Shown here in pieces: positions 1 through 7,312 of a stretch of 40,408 nucleotides of DNA; the first letter of the stretch is position 1, and every line of letters begins with the position of its first letter. The notes below the pieces were generated by a model, which did no database searches, was not told where the DNA came from, and worked only from the letters and a program-made list of their open reading frames with translations. Position numbers and translations under genes: made by a program. This DNA comes from Sphingobacteriia bacterium. GTDB lineage: Bacteria; Bacteroidota; Bacteroidia; Chitinophagales; Chitinophagaceae. The stretch spans positions 1 through 40,408 of the forward strand of contig CANHJH010000004.1 of NCBI GenBank assembly GCA_947460365.1. Direction: 5' to 3'.

Positions 1-1319
1 GATATGGCAGGTATACCCACTAAATTGGGGTAAACGGTATAAATATCTGCTAAGAACATTTCAATGGGATCGTCCGATTTTTCGCCTATTTTAAATGCAG
101 GTGCCGGAACGGTGGGTGAAATGATGGCATCGTATTGGGTAAAAATTTGATCGGTGGTAGATTTTAACAACTGCCGTACCTGTTGTGCTTTGGTAAAGTA
201 AGCATCGAAATAGCCTTCACTCAATACAAAAGTGCCGAGTAAAATTCTTCTTTTTACTTCTTCTCCAAATCCTTCACTTCTGGATGCTTTGTATAGTTGG
301 GTGAGGTCGATGTTTTTTTGTTCGGTTCGATGTCCAAATCTTACGCCATCAAATCTGGAGAGATTGCTGGAAGCTTCGGCCGTAGTAAGTACATAGTATG
401 TGGGCACTACATAGTCTAATAAGCTAAAATCAACAGGTTCAACGGTATAACCTGCTGCTTGCATTGCCTGTATCTTAGCTTCGGTCTGTTGTTTAATAAC
501 TGGATCTAATCCCGGATGTTCAATCGACTCTTTAAAATACGCGATGCGGAATTTTTTATTGGGTTGATTGACTACTGCTGAGTAGTTTGCTACCGGTTTA
601 TCGGAAGCGGTACTATCGAACTGGTCTTTACCGGCAATAGTTTGTAATACCAATGCCGCATCGGCCACGTTGGTTGAGAAAATACCAATCTGATCAAAAG
701 AAGAGGCATAAGCGATTAAGCCGTATCTCGAAATTCTTCCGTAAGTGGGTTTAATGCCAATGATGCCACAAAAATCTGCAGGTTGGCGAACTGAGCCTCC
801 GGTATCGCTGCCCAGGCTAACCATACATAAACCGGCTTGCACAGCTACGGCCGATCCACCCGATGATCCACCCGAAACACGCGTAGGGTCTGCTGCATTT
901 TTTACTGGTCCGTAACTAGAATTTTCATTGCTACTACCCATGGCAAATTCATCGCAGTTTTGACGACCAATGATAATGGCACCGGCATCTAACAAACGTT
1001 GTGTAGCGGTAGCATTGTAAACTGCGGTAAAATTCTTTAATATTTTGGAGGAGGCCGAAACCTGGTGATTGTTGTAGCATATCACATCTTTGATGCCTAC
1101 AACTACACCCAATAGCGGGGTGAGTTCTGCGCCGTTTTTAAGCGCCTGATCTAACTCAGCCGCTTTTGCAAGCGCTTCCTCTTCAAAAACTTCCACATAG
1201 GCATTAAGGTGCGCTTGGTTGCGGATATTATCTATATAAAAACGAACAGCTTCCACACAAGTGGCCTGTCCGTTCTGTAATGCGGTATGATAATCCTTGA
1301 TTGTAGTGAAGCGAAACAA
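1..1319 (-). CDS. gatA: Glutamyl-tRNA(Gln)/aspartyl-tRNA(Asn) amidotransferase subunit A, 3' end cut by window edge
   Basis: This is the amidase subunit of the GatCAB complex, which makes Gln-tRNA(Gln) (or Asn-tRNA(Asn)) by transamidation in organisms lacking the direct synthetase. The translation shows the amidase signature: Lys77 in VVVGIKDVI, the Gly/Ser-rich SGGSSGGSAVAV loop, and GSDTGGSVRQPADFCG, which give the Ser-cisSer-Lys triad of the family. About 439 codons are visible and roughly 40 C-terminal residues lie outside the window. The start is TTG at 1319. An in-frame TAG lies two codons upstream (1325-1323), so no longer ATG start exists, and the following residues FRFTTIKDYH match where GatA proteins normally begin. 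It lies 26 nt downstream of tatA on the same strand, so the two are probably co-transcribed. Identification is secure; the non-ATG start is inferred from the upstream stop. Confidence 0.95.
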   Translation of the reverse strand, partial: MFRFTTIKDYHTALQNGQATCVEAVRFYIDNIRNQAHLNAYVEVFEEEALAKAAELDQALKNGAELTPLLGVVVGIKDVICYNNHQVSASSKILKNFTAVYNATATQRLLDAGAIIIGRQNCDEFAMGSSNENSSYGPVKNAADPTRVSGGSSGGSAVAVQAGLCMVSLGSDTGGSVRQPADFCGIIGIKPTYGRISRYGLIAYASSFDQIGIFSTNVADAALVLQTIAGKDQFDSTASDKPVANYSAVVNQPNKKFRIAYFKESIEHPGLDPVIKQQTEAKIQAMQAAGYTVEPVDFSLLDYVVPTYYVLTTAEASSNLSRFDGVRFGHRTEQKNIDLTQLYKASRSEGFGEEVKRRILLGTFVLSEGYFDAYFTKAQQVRQLLKSTTDQIFTQYDAIISPTVPAPAFKIGEKSDDPIEMFLADIYTVYPNLVGIPAI

Positions 1320-1345
1320 AAGCTAAGATTGTAGAAAATTATAAA

Positions 1346-1534
1346 TTAAGCAGGCGTATTGTCTTTCTCTTTAATACCCTCTTCTAATTCTCTTTTTACA
1401 TTATTCTTGGCATCGTTGAACTCACGAATACCTTTACCCAATCCTCTCATAAAATCAGGTATTTTCTTTCCTCCAAACAATACCAATACAACGATACCGA
1501 TGATGATTAATTCTTGAAAACCTAGATTGCCCAT
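1346..1534 (-). CDS. tatA: Sec-independent protein translocase subunit TatA/E
   Basis: A 62-residue single-span membrane protein of the twin-arginine translocase, which moves folded proteins across the inner membrane. Residues about 4-20 form the short hydrophobic helix, followed by the FGGKKIPDF hinge and an amphipathic helix (GLGKGIREFNDAKNN) and then a charged tail, the standard TatA order. The FGxxKIP hinge is diagnostic. It sits between rplS and gatA, with a strong rho-independent terminator separating it from rplS, so it should have its own promoter. A TAACTTTA word about 20 nt upstream resembles the phylum's -7 element, but the match is imperfect. TatA and TatB cannot be separated by length alone; the short tail favours TatA/E. 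Confidence 0.95.
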   Translation of the reverse strand: MGNLGFQELIIIGIVVLVLFGGKKIPDFMRGLGKGIREFNDAKNNVKRELEEGIKEKDNTPA

Positions 1535-1621
1535 TTTGATTAATTTAAGATTGTAAAGTTAGGGTAAAAGAAACGCTGTACAACAATTAAATAATGTTAA
1601 ATTGATGAGATAGGGGTAAAA

Positions 1622-1656
1622 AAAGAACGTCCCGAAGGAATTTCGGGACGTTCTTT
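1622..1656 (-). terminator. Rho-independent terminator after rplS
   Basis: A perfect 15-bp inverted repeat (arms 1622-1636 and 1642-1656) with a 5-nt loop lies 19 nt after the rplS stop. On the minus strand the stem is followed by a run of seven T residues, the classical intrinsic terminator. The plus-strand side also ends in a short T run, but no plus-strand gene approaches it. Confidence 0.9.
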
Positions 1657-1675
1657 AATGATATCACTAATGTGC

Positions 1676-2026
1676 TTAGAAACGTTTTTCTTTAATACGT
1701 GCACTTTTACCACTACGCTCACGTAGGTAAAATAACTTAGCACGACGAACTTTACCTAATTTGTTCACTACAATAGATTCGATATTAGGTGAAAGAAAAG
1801 GGAATAAACGCTCTACACCTACACCGTCAGAAATTTTACGAACAGTGAAAGTAGATGTTGCTCCATTTCCTTGTAATTTAATTACATCTCCACGAAAGCT
1901 CTGGATACGCTCTTTACCACCCTCTACAATCTTATAGTTCACAGTGATGTTGTCACCTGCTTTAAACTTAGGATGCTCTCTGCCAGTAGTTAACTGGTCG
2001 TGTACAAATTGAACTGCTGCGTTCAT
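1676..2026 (-). CDS. rplS: 50S ribosomal protein L19
   Basis: The 116-residue L19 protein sits at the interface of the 30S and 50S subunits. The sequence has the family pattern: a basic N-terminal half with [24 protein letters not shown], then [26 protein letters not shown], and the C-terminal [26 protein letters not shown]. Length is normal for the family. It appears to be a monocistronic unit, with a -7 promoter element 22 nt upstream of the ATG and a strong hairpin terminator just after the stop. No trmD, rimM or rpsP neighbours are present, unlike the proteobacterial arrangement. Confidence 0.98.
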   Translation of the reverse strand: MNAAVQFVHDQLTTGREHPKFKAGDNITVNYKIVEGGKERIQSFRGDVIKLQGNGATSTFTVRKISDGVGVERLFPFLSPNIESIVVNKLGKVRRAKLFYLRERSGKSARIKEKRF

Positions 2027-2048
2027 AACTTTTAATTTTTGCGGACGG

Positions 2049-2056
2049 CAAAGGTA
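2049..2056 (-). promoter_or_regulatory. -7 promoter element of rplS (TACCTTTG)
   Basis: The minus strand reads TACCTTTG, an exact match to the Bacteroidota -7 consensus TAnnTTTG, ending 22 nt before the rplS start. The -33 position falls inside a CTTTTTA heptamer repeat, so no separate TTTG box is visible. Confidence 0.6.
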
Positions 2057-2066
2057 GGGAATTAAT

Positions 2067-2094
2067 TAAAAAGTAAAAAGTAAAAAGTGAAAAA
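2067..2094. repeat. 7-bp tandem repeat (TAAAAAG x3 plus one variant) upstream of rplS
   Basis: Three exact copies of TAAAAAG at 2067-2087 are followed by one degenerate copy, TGAAAAA. The array sits where the -33 region of the rplS promoter should be. Other 7-bp arrays occur at 27754-27774, 35432-35459 and 36797-36859. Confidence 0.75.
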
Positions 2095-2160
2095 TAAAGC
2101 CAAATTTCAAAAAAAGCTGAAAATCAATCCTTTATATACTTCATTTTACCATTGTTCTTC

Positions 2161-3726
2161 TTATCTCGCTACGTTTACCGCTCTTTTTTCTCTAATTACG
2201 GTTACTTTGATTTGACCCGGATAGGTCATTTCTGTCTGTATTTTCTGTGCTATTTCAAAACTTAACTTATCGCTGTCCATATCAGTCACCTTATCGGCCT
2301 CCACTATAACCCTTAGCTCTCTTCCGGCTTGAATGGCATAAGCTTTTTCTACCCCTTGGTAGGCAAGTGCCAGGTTTTCCAGGTCTTTGATGCGTTGAAG
2401 GTATTGCTGCATAATTTCCCTTCTTGCTCCAGGTCTTGCACCGCTGATGGCATCGCAGGCCTGTATAATAGGGGATATTACATAAAGCATCTCCATTTCA
2501 TCGTGGTGCGCTCCAATGGCATTTACTACCGCCGGGTTCTCCCCATATTTCTCTGCTAGCTTAGCGCCTAACAGTGCATGGCTCAATTCGGTTTCTTCAT
2601 CAGGCACTTTGCCAATATCGTGCAGTAAACCGGCTCTTTTAGCCAATTTAGGGTTCATACCCAACTCAGATGCCATTATGCCACAAAGATTTGCCGTTTC
2701 GCGGCTATGCATCAATAAGTTCTGACCATATGATGATCGGAAACGCATTTTACCTACAATACGTATCAACTCTTTATGTAAACCATGAATACCCATTTCA
2801 ATTACCGTACGCTCTCCAATCTCCATTACCTGCTCTTCTAACTGGCGACGTGTTTTTTCTACAACCTCCTCAATACGTGCCGGGTGTATACGACCATCGG
2901 CCACTAAACGCTGTAAGCTTAAACGGGCAATCTCTCTTCTCAATGGGTCAAATGAAGAAAGAATGATGGCTTCCGGCGTGTCATCTACAATTAAATCTAC
3001 TCCGGTAGCGGCTTCAATGGCACGGATATTTCTACCTTCTCTACCAATTATCTGCCCCTTAATCTCATCGGTCTCCAAATTAAATACCGTTACAGTATTT
3101 TCTATGGTTTGCTCTGCAGCAGTACGCTGTATAGACTGTATTACAATTTTACGCGCTTCTTTATTGGCCTTTTGTTTAGCGTCTTCAATAATCTCTTGCT
3201 GTAAGGATAATGCCTGTGTTTGTGCTTCTTGTTTAAGGCTTTCTATCAATTGATTTTTAGCTTCTTCAGCACTTAAACCGGCAATTTTTTCCAATCTGCG
3301 GATATGTTCTTCCTGGTGCTTTTCTAATTCTGTACGCTTTTGATTTACCAGTTCGATCTGGCGGTTCAAATTTTCTTTTATAGCCTCATTTTCCTTAACC
3401 TGCTTTTCTAACGCTGCTTCTTTTTGGTTGATGGTAACTTCTTTCTGCTTGATGCGGTTTTCGGTATCGCCTATTTTGCGATTTTTTTCCAGTAATTCTC
3501 TTTCATGCTCAGCTTTTAACTGTACAAAACGCTCCTTAGCCTCTAATTGCTTTTCTTTTTTAATAGTTTCAGCCCTTAATTCGGCCTCTTTTAAAATGTT
3601 TTGCGCCTGATTTTCGGCATCTTCTATCTGTTTCTTAGTGTCTTTAGAAAAAAGAAATCTCCCCGCTGCAACACCAATTCCTAAGGAAACTGCGCAGATG
3701 AGTATTGATAATATTGATTGATCCAT
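2161..3726 (-). CDS. rny: Ribonuclease Y
   Basis: A 521-residue membrane-anchored endoribonuclease that starts mRNA decay. Order of parts: an N-terminal membrane helix (about 4-24), a long charged coiled coil (about 30-200), a KH RNA-binding domain around 211-277 with the [11 protein letters not shown] loop, and an HD phosphohydrolase domain with LLHDIGK near residue 368 and AHHDE further on. Length and order match the RNase Y family throughout. The gene has its own -7 motif 80 nt upstream and lies 140 bp downstream of zapA on the same strand. No truncation or missing catalytic residue is seen. Confidence 0.97.
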   Translation of the reverse strand: MDQSILSILICAVSLGIGVAAGRFLFSKDTKKQIEDAENQAQNILKEAELRAETIKKEKQLEAKERFVQLKAEHERELLEKNRKIGDTENRIKQKEVTINQKEAALEKQVKENEAIKENLNRQIELVNQKRTELEKHQEEHIRRLEKIAGLSAEEAKNQLIESLKQEAQTQALSLQQEIIEDAKQKANKEARKIVIQSIQRTAAEQTIENTVTVFNLETDEIKGQIIGREGRNIRAIEAATGVDLIVDDTPEAIILSSFDPLRREIARLSLQRLVADGRIHPARIEEVVEKTRRQLEEQVMEIGERTVIEMGIHGLHKELIRIVGKMRFRSSYGQNLLMHSRETANLCGIMASELGMNPKLAKRAGLLHDIGKVPDEETELSHALLGAKLAEKYGENPAVVNAIGAHHDEMEMLYVISPIIQACDAISGARPGARREIMQQYLQRIKDLENLALAYQGVEKAYAIQAGRELRVIVEADKVTDMDSDKLSFEIAQKIQTEMTYPGQIKVTVIREKRAVNVAR

Positions 3727-3806
3727 GATTTTGGCAATGTTTTAATGTTACACAATCCGTTAATTCAAATTATATATTACTATATAATAATACATAAGCA
3801 TACGCA

Positions 3807-3814
3807 CGAAGATA
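3807..3814 (-). promoter_or_regulatory. -7 promoter element of rny (TATCTTCG)
   Basis: The minus strand reads TATCTTCG, one base from TAnnTTTG, in the 140-bp gap between zapA and rny. The implied 5' leader is about 75 nt. The same word also precedes rsgA, which supports it as a real local promoter variant. Confidence 0.45.
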
Positions 3815-3866
3815 GCAAGAAGATATCAGATTTAGAAAAACCTTAAAATGTAAAGCAGTAAAAATC

Positions 3867-4160
3867 TTATTTTTCTGACAGTATTTGATCTACCAAGTCA
3901 TTTAAATTGGACAGTTTTTGAGATAAATCCTCCCATATCATCGGATGTTCATTTGGGTTAGCTTGTTCTGAGACAAACCAAATTAGTACCATAGCTATAT
4001 AATCTTGTAAATCCTTTCCCGCAAACTGATTTTTAAAGGCTAAAATCTTTTCATTAACTAATGCGGCTGATTTTAACACTTTTTCCTCATCAACCGGACT
4101 GACTTTTACCCGATAGGTTCTATCGGCTATTACAATATTAACGGGAACTAACTCAGACAT
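3867..4160 (-). CDS. zapA: Cell division protein ZapA
   Basis: A 97-residue protein of the ZapA family, which bundles FtsZ filaments at the division site. The N-terminal globular part (VPVNIVIADRTYRVKV, then DEEKVLKSAALVNEKI) and the C-terminal coiled coil, in which LSQKLSNLNDLVDQI is visible, follow the family plan. It lies 6 nt after the small coiled-coil gene and is probably co-transcribed with pheT. Bacteroidota often encode zapA beside pheT in this order. Confidence 0.9.
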   Translation of the reverse strand: MSELVPVNIVIADRTYRVKVSPVDEEKVLKSAALVNEKILAFKNQFAGKDLQDYIAMVLIWFVSEQANPNEHPMIWEDLSQKLSNLNDLVDQILSEK

Positions 4161-4166
4161 ATTGTT

Positions 4167-4463
4167 TTATTGAGCATGCAGTAAAGCAAGACATTTATCT
4201 ATTTCTTTGATATAACTGTCTATTTTTTTCTGCATCAGGTGTTTTTCTTCTTCCTCTCTTTCTGTTTGATGAATGGCACTTTGAGCCGCTGTTAACTTTT
4301 GCTCTAATTGAAAAATATGAATGCGCTTTTCTTTTTGATCGGCCTCCAATGCCTCAATAGTTTCTTGCAATTTTGCATTGTCTTCCTGCAACTGTTTGTA
4401 TTTTGAGATCAACAGTTGCAACTTATTCTGCAGACTTTCAATATTGCTATTAATATTCGTCAT
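4167..4463 (-). CDS. Small coiled-coil protein between pheT and zapA
   Basis: A 98-residue protein predicted to be almost entirely coiled coil. Leu/Ile/Met heptad positions run from about residue 9 to 95, with many Glu, Lys and Gln residues and no membrane segment or signal peptide. Its ATG directly abuts the pheT stop codon with no spacer, and zapA follows after 6 nt, so translation is probably coupled to pheT. Position and architecture suggest a ZapB-like partner of ZapA at the Z ring, but coiled coils cannot be assigned by sequence similarity alone. The cellular role is inferred from context only. Confidence 0.8.
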   Translation of the reverse strand: MTNINSNIESLQNKLQLLISKYKQLQEDNAKLQETIEALEADQKEKRIHIFQLEQKLTAAQSAIHQTEREEEEKHLMQKKIDSYIKEIDKCLALLHAQ

Positions 4464-6878
4464 TTATTTTCTAATTTCTGCTTGAATTTCTTTTTCAAAA
4501 CATTGAATTAATTTATTCATCATTCCGTCTATCTCTGTATCAGTAAGCGTTTTGGTATCATCCGAAAAAGTAAAACTTACCGCCATCGATTTTTTGTCGG
4601 TACCCAGTTTGTCGCTTTCAAACACATCAAACAACTGCATTTGTTGTAGCTTAGGCAATTTAATTGATTGTACTGCTTTTTCAATAGCCGAATAAGTTAT
4701 TTGCTTATTCACTACCAGGGCCAGATCCCTTTGTACTGCCGGAAATTTATTTACCTCTTTATAAACAATTTTCTTTTTCTGAATGGCATTGATTAATGAA
4801 TGAAATAACAAATCCAACATAAATACTGGTTGTTTTATATCGAATTGATGGAGCTGTTGCGTACTCACCGCAACCAGTTTACCCATCGTTTGTTTATCGG
4901 CCAACACGTTTATTACTCCTGCTTCATCGGAAGATTCTTCAAAACGTATATTCGATAAACCGCACCATTGTAAAACAGCCACTGCCAAACCTTTCATGGT
5001 AAAAAAGTCGAGCGGTGTGCTTTTATCCCTCCAGCTCTGATCGTGATTATTGCCGGTAACGTATAAACAAAAATGTTCTTCTTCTAAATAGCTTTCCTCT
5101 TTAGCACGGTATGTTTTACCAAATTCAAACAACTGAAGATTGTTGTTTCTCCTGTTGAGGTTATACGCAATGGTTTCTAAGCCGCTTTCTAACATAGACG
5201 GACGTAGCACATCTAACTCCGCACTTAAATTATTCATCATCTTCACCATATAGGCTCCAACTGTTTCATCAAAATACTTGCTGTTGGTAATAGAGTTGGT
5301 AACGATTTCTGAAAAGCCTTTACCTACAAGGAATCCAGCAATTTTCTCCCGAAGATTTTCTTTAATACTGTGTTGTTCAATAGCCGGACTAATGGTAATG
5401 GTAGTAGGTATTTCTACATTATCTAATCCATCAATTCTTAATATCTCTTCCACTATATCGGCCGGAATGCTGATATCGGGCTTGCTGTAGGGCACTTCTA
5501 CAATTAATCCATCTACCCCTTCTTTTAAAATTTCAAAACCTAATGCAGTTAAAATATTTTTTACTTTATCGGGGTGATAATTTTTACCACTTAATTTTTT
5601 AAGATAATGGTTGGAGATTGAAACGGTTGTTTTTTCTTTAGGGTTCGGATAGTGGTCGGTAATTTCGCTGGAAACCTCTCCACCCGCTACTTCCACTATT
5701 AATTCCGCAGCGCGTTTCAACACATTTACTGTATTGGAAATATCAATTCCTTTTTCGAATCGGGTAGCAGCATCGGTTCTTAATCCATGGCGGATAGATG
5801 TTTTACGAATACCGGTTGATTGAAAGCAAGCACTCTCTAAAAATATAGCAGTAGTGGTTTCGCTTACACCGCTTTTAGCTCCTCCAAAAACCCCTGCAAT
5901 ACACATTCCTTCGTTTGCATTGCAAATCATTAAATCTTCTGCATGCAACTTTCTTTCTTTATCATCTAATGTAATAAATGAAGTATTGTTCAACACATTT
6001 TTTACTACAATTTCATTGCCGGTAATGGCTGCTACATCAAATGCATGTAATGGTTGCCCTGTTTCGTGTAAGATGAAGTTGGTAATATCTACAATATTAT
6101 TAATGCTTCGTTGACCGATGGCCGTTAACTTATTGACTAACCATTCGGGGGAAGGCTTAACAGTTACTCCGCTGATGGTAAGGCCTGCATAACGCGGACA
6201 AGCTTCTGTATTTTCAACCGTTACCTTAATGGGCAAGCTGTTGTTAGCCGTTTTAATATTATGGTTAAAAGGAGACCTTACTTTTGTTTCTCTTTGATGA
6301 TGGGTTAAATAAGCGCATACATCTCTGGCAACCCCTAAATGGCTCATGGCATCCATTCGGTTAGGGGTAAGTCCAATTTCGTAAATCCAATCTGAGTATG
6401 GATTAAATAATTTAGCTGCCGGTGTGCCGGGAATGGCTGTGTCAGCTAAAAGGATGATACCATCATGACTATGACCAATACCAATTTCGTCTTCAGCACA
6501 AATCATACCCTGACTTTCCTCTCCTCTGATTTTGGCCAGTTTCATGGTAAGTGGGTCGCCGGTTAAGGGATAGATCGTAGTTCCAACGGGGGCAACCACA
6601 ACTTTTTGACCTTTAGCAACATTGGGTGCTCCACAAACGATTTTTAACGGCGTTTCGCCACCGATATTGACCAGGGTAAGTTTTAATTTATCTGCATTCG
6701 GATGAGGATTACATTCCAATACCTCACCAATTACCAGGCCGGCCAATCCGCCTTTAATTTTTTCATATTGCTCTAAACTCTCTACTTCTAACCCAATAGA
6801 AGTAAGAATATGCGATAATTCTGCGGGTGCTAAAGTCTCCGGTAAATACTCACTTAACCAATTGTAACTGATAGTCAT
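4464..6878 (-). CDS. pheT: Phenylalanine--tRNA ligase beta subunit
   Basis: The 804-residue beta subunit of the alpha2-beta2 PheRS, which charges tRNA(Phe). Visible parts in order: the N-terminal segment (MTISYNWLSEYLPE), the OB-fold tRNA-binding domain at about 39-150 (VIGEVLECNPHPNADKLKL), the B3/B4 editing domain (about 210-400, LHAFDVAAI and GGAKSGVSE), the B5 domain (about 410-480), the catalytic-like core, and the C-terminal ferredoxin-fold anticodon-binding domain starting near FPAVQRDLALVV. Length is normal. pheS is not adjacent. It leads the pheT, coiled-coil, zapA group and has a good -7 element 23 nt upstream. Confidence 0.98.
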   Translation of the reverse strand: MTISYNWLSEYLPETLAPAELSHILTSIGLEVESLEQYEKIKGGLAGLVIGEVLECNPHPNADKLKLTLVNIGGETPLKIVCGAPNVAKGQKVVVAPVGTTIYPLTGDPLTMKLAKIRGEESQGMICAEDEIGIGHSHDGIILLADTAIPGTPAAKLFNPYSDWIYEIGLTPNRMDAMSHLGVARDVCAYLTHHQRETKVRSPFNHNIKTANNSLPIKVTVENTEACPRYAGLTISGVTVKPSPEWLVNKLTAIGQRSINNIVDITNFILHETGQPLHAFDVAAITGNEIVVKNVLNNTSFITLDDKERKLHAEDLMICNANEGMCIAGVFGGAKSGVSETTTAIFLESACFQSTGIRKTSIRHGLRTDAATRFEKGIDISNTVNVLKRAAELIVEVAGGEVSSEITDHYPNPKEKTTVSISNHYLKKLSGKNYHPDKVKNILTALGFEILKEGVDGLIVEVPYSKPDISIPADIVEEILRIDGLDNVEIPTTITISPAIEQHSIKENLREKIAGFLVGKGFSEIVTNSITNSKYFDETVGAYMVKMMNNLSAELDVLRPSMLESGLETIAYNLNRRNNNLQLFEFGKTYRAKEESYLEEEHFCLYVTGNNHDQSWRDKSTPLDFFTMKGLAVAVLQWCGLSNIRFEESSDEAGVINVLADKQTMGKLVAVSTQQLHQFDIKQPVFMLDLLFHSLINAIQKKKIVYKEVNKFPAVQRDLALVVNKQITYSAIEKAVQSIKLPKLQQMQLFDVFESDKLGTDKKSMAVSFTFSDDTKTLTDTEIDGMMNKLIQCFEKEIQAEIRK

Positions 6879-6901
6879 ATTAAAGCTGCTTTGTAAAGAG
6901 G

Positions 6902-6909
6902 CAAAAATA
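6902..6909 (-). promoter_or_regulatory. -7 promoter element of pheT (TATTTTTG)
   Basis: The minus strand reads TATTTTTG, an exact TAnnTTTG match that ends 23 nt before the pheT ATG. Confidence 0.55.
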
Positions 6910-7207
6910 AGGTATTAAGCCGGAGGGAAATAAAAATGACAACGGTTTAAACTAAGTAAGGGAATTTTTTACCGATAAACTATTTTGATGGAGGTAATCA
7001 TTTCCGCTGAAATAAGCGGTATTTTTAAGAAAATTCTTTCTGCACAGACAATTGTTAATTTCATTAAAAAAAAGCGTAAAACTTTTAAAATTGGGGGATA
7101 ACTGTTTTTTAACTGTGCATACAGCAATAATTGATGTGAATAACCGCTGAATTACTTGTGGAATAAAATAGATGAATAAAAAATTTTAGCCTCCGATTAG
7201 TTGGGTT
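6910..7207. other. Divergent intergenic region between pheT and dnaB, possible DnaA-binding or origin-like segment
   Basis: The whole gap (6879-7312, 434 bp) holds no convincing gene. It separates a minus-strand block from a plus-strand block. Four same-direction words resembling the DnaA box TGTGnATAA start at 7093, 7114, 7135 and 7157, that is every 21-22 bp. The one at 7135-7143 (TGTGAATAA) is exact, 7114-7122 (TGTGCATAC) has one mismatch, 7093-7101 is weaker, and 7157-7166 carries one extra base. An inverted TTCTGCACA (one mismatch) lies at 7038-7046. Very AT-rich stretches flank the array at 7055-7092 and 7162-7187. A DnaA-regulated dnaB promoter or a replication origin are both possible; neither is proven. 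Confidence 0.45.
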
Positions 7208-7215
7208 TATATTCG
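7208..7215 (+). promoter_or_regulatory. Candidate -7 promoter element of dnaB (TATATTCG)
   Basis: TATATTCG resembles the TATCTTCG variant seen elsewhere in the window. It would give a 5' leader of about 92 nt before the dnaB ATG. Confidence 0.4.
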
Positions 7216-7312
7216 CACCCCCCATGAATGAACAATGGCTGATTTGTTGTGAAAATGAATTGGCTGCGAAATAATATTTACTGAGCAAATTAAAAGTGGT
7301 TACACCAAACAA

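Noticed and set aside
3727-3866. 6S RNA next to zapA
   Set aside because: The zapA-6S arrangement is known in proteobacteria, but this 140-bp gap is too short and shows no long imperfect hairpin.
7004-7019. Small hairpin CCGCT/AGCGG followed by TTTTT
   Set aside because: A 5-bp stem is too weak to call a terminator and no gene ends nearby in a fitting direction.
7109-7312. A 67-codon minus-strand open frame between pheT and dnaB
   Set aside because: It covers the dnaB promoter region and the DnaA-box-like array, has no recognisable domain or start context, and its composition is that of random AT-rich DNA.
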